Of a stretch of 64,000 nt of DNA, positions 59,166-64,000 are shown in pieces. This DNA is from Bradyrhizobium sp. SK17 (GTDB lineage: Bacteria; Pseudomonadota; Alphaproteobacteria; Rhizobiales; Xanthobacteraceae). The position numbers were made by a program, and so were the translations under genes. The notes under the pieces are model-generated. The model searched no databases. It had not been told where the DNA came from and worked only from the letters and a program-made list of their open reading frames with translations. Every line of letters begins with the position of its first letter. The stretch's first letter is position 1. The stretch spans positions 310,001 to 374,000 of the forward strand of contig NZ_CP025113.1 in assembly GCF_002831585.1 (NCBI RefSeq). The letters are read 5' to 3'.

Positions 59166-59270
59166 ACAAACGATTAAGAGCTACTCATCGGGCTGTCAAT
59201 TCGCTGTGATCACCGCACACATGCTTTGCGGACAAGCGTTGCTGCAACGTCACTATTGATTGCCGTCATT

Positions 59271-60200
59271 TCATGGTGCCTCGACGCAGCCGTCCATAGT
59301 CGCATCGATCTCGCCGCGCGACAGCGCGCCCATCTCGGCGATGAATACGATGCGCGTGCGCGGCACGCCGGCCGCCGGCGCACCGCCCGCGGCCAATGTC
59401 GCGCGCCCACCGGCCAGTTGAAATACCATCGGCCGGCCGGGCTGCTCGACCGTTTCGAACAACCCCTTCGCCCGCGCGAGCTTCGGCGCCAGCCTGCCGA
59501 TCGCCTGCTGCAATCGCGGCAGGAGCACCCGCCGCTCCGAGGTCCAACTCAGTGTCTCGAACCGGTCCGCTGCCGGCCGTCTCGGCGTAATCTCTCGCAG
59601 CGCCGGCACATGATCGAGATCCGCCGGGAACAGCAACGCCGCCGGCACCTCGCCGTGCACGGCATCGACCACGACCGCCGCCGGACGCACGGCGCGGACG
59701 GCATCGCGGATCGCGGCGCACGCGGCTGCGTCGGCGAGATCAATCTTGCTCAGCGCGACGATGTCCGCCGCCCGCAATTGCGAACGCAGCAGCGCATCAT
59801 CCAGCGCGGTCACCGGTTGCGTCGCGTCGACCACGCACAGCACCGTCTCCAGCGGCGCCTCCTTCCAGATCACCGGATCCATCAGATTGCGCACGATGTC
59901 GGCGGGATCGGCGATCCCGCTGGTTTCGATCACGATGAACTCGGGACGCGGATCACGCCGCAGCAGGGTTGCGAGCGTGCGCAGCAGGTCGCCTTCCAGC
60001 GTGCAGCAGATGCAGCCATTGCTCAGGCTGACCACGCCATCGCTGGCGCCGGCGATCAACTCAGCGTCGATGTTGATCGCGCCGAAGTCGTTGACCACAG
60101 CCGCGATGCGCCGGCCTTGCGCATGCGCCAGCAGATGGTTGACGACCGTGGTCTTGCCCGCCCCGAGGAAGCCCGCGACCAGCAGGATCGGGACCGGCAC
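59271..60200 (-). CDS. CobW/COG0523-family GTP-binding metallochaperone
   Basis: A 309-residue P-loop GTPase of the CobW/YjiA/ZNG1 group, involved in metal insertion or cobalt/zinc handling. Walker A is GFLGAGKTT, the metal-binding CxCC is in SLSNGCICCTLEGDL, the switch is ETSGIADP, and the base-recognition motif is SKIDLAD. A CobW_C domain follows (FETLSWTSERRVLLPRLQQA). GTG 60200 is the start I prefer because the family begins just before the P-loop. It follows the amidohydrolase stop by 1 bp. The longer frame starts at 60266. It is upstream of the riboswitch and may be only a neighbour in function. Confidence 0.87.
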   Translation of the reverse strand: MPVPILLVAGFLGAGKTTVVNHLLAHAQGRRIAAVVNDFGAINIDAELIAGASDGVVSLSNGCICCTLEGDLLRTLATLLRRDPRPEFIVIETSGIADPADIVRNLMDPVIWKEAPLETVLCVVDATQPVTALDDALLRSQLRAADIVALSKIDLADAAACAAIRDAVRAVRPAAVVVDAVHGEVPAALLFPADLDHVPALREITPRRPAADRFETLSWTSERRVLLPRLQQAIGRLAPKLARAKGLFETVEQPGRPMVFQLAGGRATLAAGGAPAAGVPRTRIVFIAEMGALSRGEIDATMDGCVEAP

Positions 60201-60201
60201 G

Positions 60202-61692
60202 TCAGGCCCCGGTGACGGGCCGGCGCACCGGCCGGCCGGGACGTGCCGCGACATCGAGCACGCCATCCTTGATCAGCGGCTGGCCGCTGACCACGAGGTG
60301 CCGTACGCCTTCCGCCGGGCGATTCATGGCGGAGAAGGTCGCGCGATCGCTCAGCGTCTCGTAGTCGAACACCACGACGTCGGCATCGGCGCCCGCCTGC
60401 AGCCGGCCCTTGGCGCGCATCGCCGGCGTGCTCGCCGACAGGATCTCGGCCGGGATCAGCGCGCATTTGCGGATGCCTTCGAGCAGCGACACCTTCTTGC
60501 GCTCGCGCACCCATTCGCGGATGAAGCGGGTGAAGCACCCCGCCGAACGCGGATGCGAGGTGGCGTCGTCCGGCAGCGGCCAGGCATCGCCGGTGTAGGG
60601 GCGGCCATCCGACAGCGTCCACGGCATCGCGTCGGAGGCGATCGCGCCGCCCGGATACAGCACCGCCATGTCGAGCAGGTCGCGATGATGCGAGTTGTTC
60701 TCGATGTCGAGCACATGCCACAGCACCAGCGTGGAGGGCTCCGCGGCCTGCGCCGCCAGCAGCTCCTCGCGGCTGCCGAAGCGATGACCGTCGGTGACGC
60801 GCTGCACCGAATCGTAGCCGAGGCCGTTGCGCTCCTCGAACTTTGGATCGCTGAAGAAGGTCGCCGCCAGCACCGTCGAGCCGGTGCCATAGGGATAGGC
60901 CTCGACCGTGATCGGCAGGCCCTGCGCCTGTGCCTTCGCGATCAGCGCGACGCAGCGTTCGATGTCGGTCTTGCTCGACGAGTTGAAGTGGCAGATGTGC
61001 ATATGAGCGCCGGTGGCGCCGGCATAGCCGATCAGGCGGATATAAGCCTCTGCCGCGCTTTCGGGGTCGATCCGCGACATGTAGGCGACGTGGGTGAAGG
61101 TCGGCACCGCGTGATTGGCGGCGAGCTGGCATACCGCGGTCAGTTCCTGGACGCCGGCACCGGGCGCATAGGCGTTGAGGATGCCGATGCCGATGCCGCC
61201 CTCGTTCAAGCCGTTGGCGAGACGTTCGAGAATGCCGCCAACTTCGCCCTCCGTCGCCACATTGTCGATCCAGCGGCGGTCGCGCATCGCGCTGCCGAAC
61301 GATTCCAGCGAGCTCTCCGAATTGGAGCCGGTCATCGCGCCGATCCGGGCGAACGCCCAGTTGGCCGCGGCGCCGTAATTCAGCACCCGCCCCTTCTCGG
61401 CCTGCCGCTTGTACCAGGATGCGACGGGCAACACGCCGGCTTCGAGGTCGAGCGATGTCGTGACCCCGTCGAAGGCCTGCATGCGATCGGCCGGGATGGT
61501 CTGGCCATGCGCGTGCAGGTCGATGAAGCCGGGCGCCACCACGAGCCCGGTCGCGTCGATCTGCCGCTCGGCGCCGCCAAGCCCGGTGCCAACAGCCGCG
61601 ATCTTGCCGTCGACAATCGCGACGTCGCCGACCGCGTCCATCCCGCTGGCCGGATCCACCACCCGGCCGCCGCTGATCACCAGACCACCCAT
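60202..61692 (-). CDS. N-acyl-D-amino-acid deacylase/D-aminoacylase-like amidohydrolase
   Basis: A 496-residue zinc-dependent amidohydrolase. The metal-binding HxH motif is APGFIDLHAHGQ near residue 60. Later metal ligands lie in THVAYMSR and MHICHFNSSSK, and the C-terminal AIASDAMPWTLSDGRP carries the catalytic Asp. The composite barrel and the ending ADADVVVFDYETLSD are typical of the D-aminoacylase family. It is 1 bp from CobW and probably co-transcribed with it. The substrate is not known. Confidence 0.85.
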   Translation of the reverse strand: MGGLVISGGRVVDPASGMDAVGDVAIVDGKIAAVGTGLGGAERQIDATGLVVAPGFIDLHAHGQTIPADRMQAFDGVTTSLDLEAGVLPVASWYKRQAEKGRVLNYGAAANWAFARIGAMTGSNSESSLESFGSAMRDRRWIDNVATEGEVGGILERLANGLNEGGIGIGILNAYAPGAGVQELTAVCQLAANHAVPTFTHVAYMSRIDPESAAEAYIRLIGYAGATGAHMHICHFNSSSKTDIERCVALIAKAQAQGLPITVEAYPYGTGSTVLAATFFSDPKFEERNGLGYDSVQRVTDGHRFGSREELLAAQAAEPSTLVLWHVLDIENNSHHRDLLDMAVLYPGGAIASDAMPWTLSDGRPYTGDAWPLPDDATSHPRSAGCFTRFIREWVRERKKVSLLEGIRKCALIPAEILSASTPAMRAKGRLQAGADADVVVFDYETLSDRATFSAMNRPAEGVRHLVVSGQPLIKDGVLDVAARPGRPVRRPVTGA

Positions 61693-61793
61693 CTCGCCAT
61701 TCTCCGCATGTCCAAAATGAAGCCTCGACCGACGGCCCCATCAACGCTTACGACCGGCGCCATCCGGCGCCAACAGCCAAAATTGCATCGCTC

Positions 61794-62681
61794 TTATCGC
61801 AGCAACCCGGCAAGGATCGTCGCGACATGTTGTAGCGCAGCATCCTTCGCGCGGCGCCGGTGCCAGGCCAGATGCAGGGAAAATCCTGCCGCTTTGATCG
61901 GCGGCGGAAATGAGACCAACCCGCTGAAATCGGCGACCACCCGCGAGGGAAGCATCGCGATCATGTTGGAGCCGCGCAGCAGGCTTGGCACCATCTGAAA
62001 GGTCGGGACCACGAGCCCGATCCGCCGCGACAAATGCCGGCTCGCGAGCTCGGCATCGAGCGGCGAGCGGTTGTCACCACGGCCGGAGACGAGAACATGA
62101 GGATAGGCAAGCCATGTCTTGAGATTGAACGCCTTCGCAGCCGGATGCCGCGCCCGCATCGCCACGACGTAGTGCTCGACCATGACCTCCTGGCGATGGA
62201 GGTCGTCTTCGGCCGGCGGAAACACCGAAACGGCGAGGTCGCTGCTGCCGTCGATCAACGCCACGCGCGCGGCGTCGGCGCCATGCCAGGGCTGGATCAC
62301 CAGATCGATCCCGGGAGCCGAGCGTTGCAATTCCTGCTGCAACGGCGGGACGACGAGCAGGGCGGGGTAATCCGTCATGGAGATGCGCAAGACCTGGCGA
62401 ATGTCGGCGAGCCGCACCTGCGGCGGATCGACCAGTTCGGTCAGACCCGCGAGCAGCGATTTCAACGGCGCGCGCAACGTCTCGGCCTTCGGCGTCAGAT
62501 ACATCGTACCCCGGCCGCGCTCGAGCAGATCGTCGCGGAACAGCTCGCGGCAGCGTTGCAGGGCCGCCGACGTCGCCGGTTGCGACAGCCCGAGCCGGTC
62601 GGCAGCGCGGCTGACATGGGCCTCGTCCAGCAAGGCGTCCAGGATCACGAGAAGGTTGAGGTCGAGCGACCGTAAATTCAT
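61794..62681 (-). CDS. LysR-family transcriptional regulator
   Basis: A 295-residue regulator with the helix-turn-helix LLDEAHVSRAADRLGLSQPA, then TSAALQRCRELFRDDLL at the N-terminus. An effector domain follows (about residues 90-290). It resembles the NodD/NahR-like group in its LRSLDLNLLVILDAL start. It is divergent from the quinone reductase gene with a dyad in between, so that gene is the likely target. The amidohydrolase downstream on the same strand could be another. Confidence 0.92.
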   Translation of the reverse strand: MNLRSLDLNLLVILDALLDEAHVSRAADRLGLSQPATSAALQRCRELFRDDLLERGRGTMYLTPKAETLRAPLKSLLAGLTELVDPPQVRLADIRQVLRISMTDYPALLVVPPLQQELQRSAPGIDLVIQPWHGADAARVALIDGSSDLAVSVFPPAEDDLHRQEVMVEHYVVAMRARHPAAKAFNLKTWLAYPHVLVSGRGDNRSPLDAELASRHLSRRIGLVVPTFQMVPSLLRGSNMIAMLPSRVVADFSGLVSFPPPIKAAGFSLHLAWHRRRAKDAALQHVATILAGLLR

Positions 62682-62687
62682 AGAACA

Positions 62688-62710
62688 GATAATACAGTAG
62701 ATTTATTATC
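62688..62710. promoter_or_regulatory. Dyad between divergent lysR and quinone reductase genes
   Basis: GATAATA and TATTATC form a perfect 7-bp inverted repeat separated by 9 bp, in an AT-rich patch 8 to 30 bp upstream of the lysR start. It is a good candidate LysR binding site and overlaps the likely promoters. Function is inferred. Confidence 0.5.
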
Positions 62711-62771
62711 GATTGGAGTAATTTATGGGCCTGCCGCATGCTCGCTCCATCAACGCACAGGAGCCGACCAC

Positions 62772-63347
62772 ATGACCAAGACCCTCATTCTCGTCTTTCA
62801 CCGCGATCTCTCGCAATCCAAGGCCAATGCCGCGCTGGCGGCCGCCGCGGCCAGCCTGCCCGGTGTCGAGGTCGTCGACATGCAGGCACTGTATCCCGGC
62901 GACATCGACATGTTCCGGGACGGTGAGCGCGAAGCCACCCGGCTGCTCGCCGCCGACCGCATCGTGCTGCAGTTTCCGATCCAGTGGTACTCCACCCCGG
63001 CGCTGCTGAAGGCATGGCAGGACGCGGTCCTGACGCGGATGTTCTACGTCGCCTATGAGACGGAGGGCCGGTTGCTCGAAGGAACCCCGCTGATGGTGGC
63101 GGCGACCGCCGGCAACGTGCACGACGCCTATCGCACCGGCGGCCGCAACATGTTTCCGATGATGGACTTGCTTGCGCCGCTGCGCGCCACGGCGCATCGC
63201 TGCGGGCTGCCGTGGTCCGACCCCTTCATCATGTACGAATCGGACCGGCTTTCACAGCAGGCGCTCGAAGCCGCAACCGCAGACTATGTCACCAAGCTCG
63301 AAGACTGGATCGCATCCACGCCGGCTCCCCTCAAGCAGGCGGCATAG
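62772..63347 (+). CDS. Flavodoxin-fold NAD(P)H quinone oxidoreductase
   Basis: A 191-residue cytoplasmic FMN/FAD quinone reductase of the NQO1/MdaB/KefF family. The N-terminal TLILVFHRDLSQSKAN binds the flavin phosphate, LQFPIQWYSTPALLKAWQD is the family signature, and GGRNMFPMMDLLAPLRATA is the late active-site segment. AGGAG precedes ATG 62772 by about 8 nt. It is probably regulated by the divergent LysR protein and detoxifies quinones. Confidence 0.88.
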   Translation: MTKTLILVFHRDLSQSKANAALAAAAASLPGVEVVDMQALYPGDIDMFRDGEREATRLLAADRIVLQFPIQWYSTPALLKAWQDAVLTRMFYVAYETEGRLLEGTPLMVAATAGNVHDAYRTGGRNMFPMMDLLAPLRATAHRCGLPWSDPFIMYESDRLSQQALEAATADYVTKLEDWIASTPAPLKQAA

Positions 63348-63356
63348 GCCGGCTGC

Positions 63357-63853
63357 TCAAGCCCGGCAGCGCGCCGCGGCGGCAATCCTCTCCAGAGATC
63401 GTCGCCGGGTCTCGCCCGGCCTGCGACCATCCTTGGCGGCGTTCGGTCTTTCGCGATCGCCGCCTCGAACGCACGCCGCAGCCGGGGATTGTCGATCTGC
63501 GCCTCGAAGCCCCGCAGCACCGCCTCAGCCTGTATGTGGCGTCCGGAGATCGCGTGGCACAGCTCCGCGGTCGTCCTGCGGAAGAAGCTGAATGAGACGT
63601 CGGCGGCGCCACTCAACCGATCGAGTTCGCCGGCCACCGCCAGCACGTGCATCCGGTCGGCGTCATCGAGCGTCACCGCGAAGCGCAGGACGGCGAGTTG
63701 CCAGGCGCAGAGCAGCCTGCCCTGCGGTTCGGTCGCTCCTGCACTGCGCATCAATCGAACACCCCACGCGCCGATCGATGGCGCGGCGGGACTATCCCTT
63801 TGCAGCAATAGGTTTTCGAGGGGAGGCTGCGGGCGATCGCATAGGATTCGCAT
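63357..63853 (-). CDS. Small protein of unknown function, probably frame-broken near its end
   Basis: I do not recognise this gene. From ATG 63853 the protein begins MRILCDRPQPPLENLLLQRD and contains AFEAAIAKD after about 130 residues. The frame as written runs on to 63284 and into the opposite-strand quinone reductase. One added base at GG 63445-63446 would move it into a frame ending RRRSLERIAAAARCRA with a stop at 63357, giving 165 residues and no overlap. It lies between the quinone reductase and the ABC transporter gene. Confidence 0.55.
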
Positions 63854-63896
63854 AAGCGGCGCGCCGGCCGTTACTGGCCGGACGCGCACTGCATGC

Positions 63897-64000
63897 TCAA
63901 ATCCCCTCGAATTGCAGCCGCGCCAGCCGTGCATAGAGGCCGCCCGCGGCGACCAGTTCGGTGTGGGTGCCCTGCTCGACGATCCTGCCCTGGTCCATGA
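63897..64000 (-). CDS. ABC transporter ATP-binding protein, C-terminal end only
   Basis: The minus-strand frame from the window edge reads [20 protein letters not shown] then [13 protein letters not shown] and stops at 63897-63899. This is the standard end of an exporter-type (MsbA/MDR-like) ABC ATPase subunit, after the H-loop. The rest of the gene lies beyond the window. Confidence 0.88.
   Translation of the reverse strand, partial: MDQGRIVEQGTHTELVAAGGLYARLARLQFEGI

Noticed and set aside
63284..63934. 216-residue version of the small unknown gene
   Set aside because: Its end overlaps the quinone reductase on the other strand and its start precedes the natural ATG at 63853.

Overview
The window is GC-rich chromosomal DNA from an alphaproteobacterium, most likely Bradyrhizobium or a close relative. 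The evidence is the rhizobial-type outer-membrane porin, the gene families present, and several families of palindromic intergenic repeats that I know from Bradyrhizobium genomes. I see no rRNA, tRNA, CRISPR array, insertion sequence or prophage.

Layout. 1-2.2 kb: end of an AlkA-type DNA glycosylase and a membrane GH17 beta-glucan enzyme. 2.3-10.1 kb: a LysR regulator divergent from an apparent catabolic cluster (nitronate monooxygenase, acyl-CoA synthetase, DUF2855 protein, flavin monooxygenase, NHL-repeat protein). 10.2-17.9 kb: ClC channel, HNH nuclease, MarR regulator, porin, small XRE regulator, GNAT-like protein. 18-22.9 kb: an MFS pump divergent from a MarR/FUSC/DUF1656/HlyD aromatic-type efflux operon. 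23-28.3 kb: a secreted protein, a secreted phosphoesterase, a di-haem peroxidase and an imelysin-family protein. 28.7-39.6 kb: a type II secretion locus, with gspE-F-G-H-I-J-K-L-M and a GspC/N-like gene on the minus strand and gspD divergent on the plus strand. 40.2-54.9 kb: a giant filamentous-haemagglutinin-like exoprotein preceded on the same strand by FecR, an ECF sigma factor and a protein that joins an STN domain to a TonB-C-like domain. 55-59.2 kb: PepSY membrane protein and TonB-dependent receptor behind a cobalamin riboswitch. 59.3-64 kb: CobW-type GTPase, N-acyl-D-amino-acid deacylase-like amidohydrolase, LysR regulator, divergent flavodoxin-fold quinone reductase, a small unknown protein, and the end of an ABC transporter.

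Two points matter most. First, at least nine, probably ten, single-base losses, nearly all in short G/C runs, break otherwise intact genes: the flavin monooxygenase, ClC, porin, phosphoesterase, gspG, the haemagglutinin (three times), the sigma factor and the small unknown gene. Restoring one G/C at each place gives proteins of normal family length, so this looks like systematic under-calling of G/C runs in the sequence rather than ten separate pseudogenes. I annotate these loci as single genes.

Second, the most interesting biology is the block at 40-59 kb. A TonB-dependent receptor that lacks the usual N-terminal STN signalling domain lies upstream of a separate STN/TonB-C protein, an ECF sigma factor, FecR and a two-partner-type exoprotein that has no transporter partner here. 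This suggests a split cell-surface signalling system controlling a giant adhesin, with the receptor itself under vitamin B12 riboswitch control.
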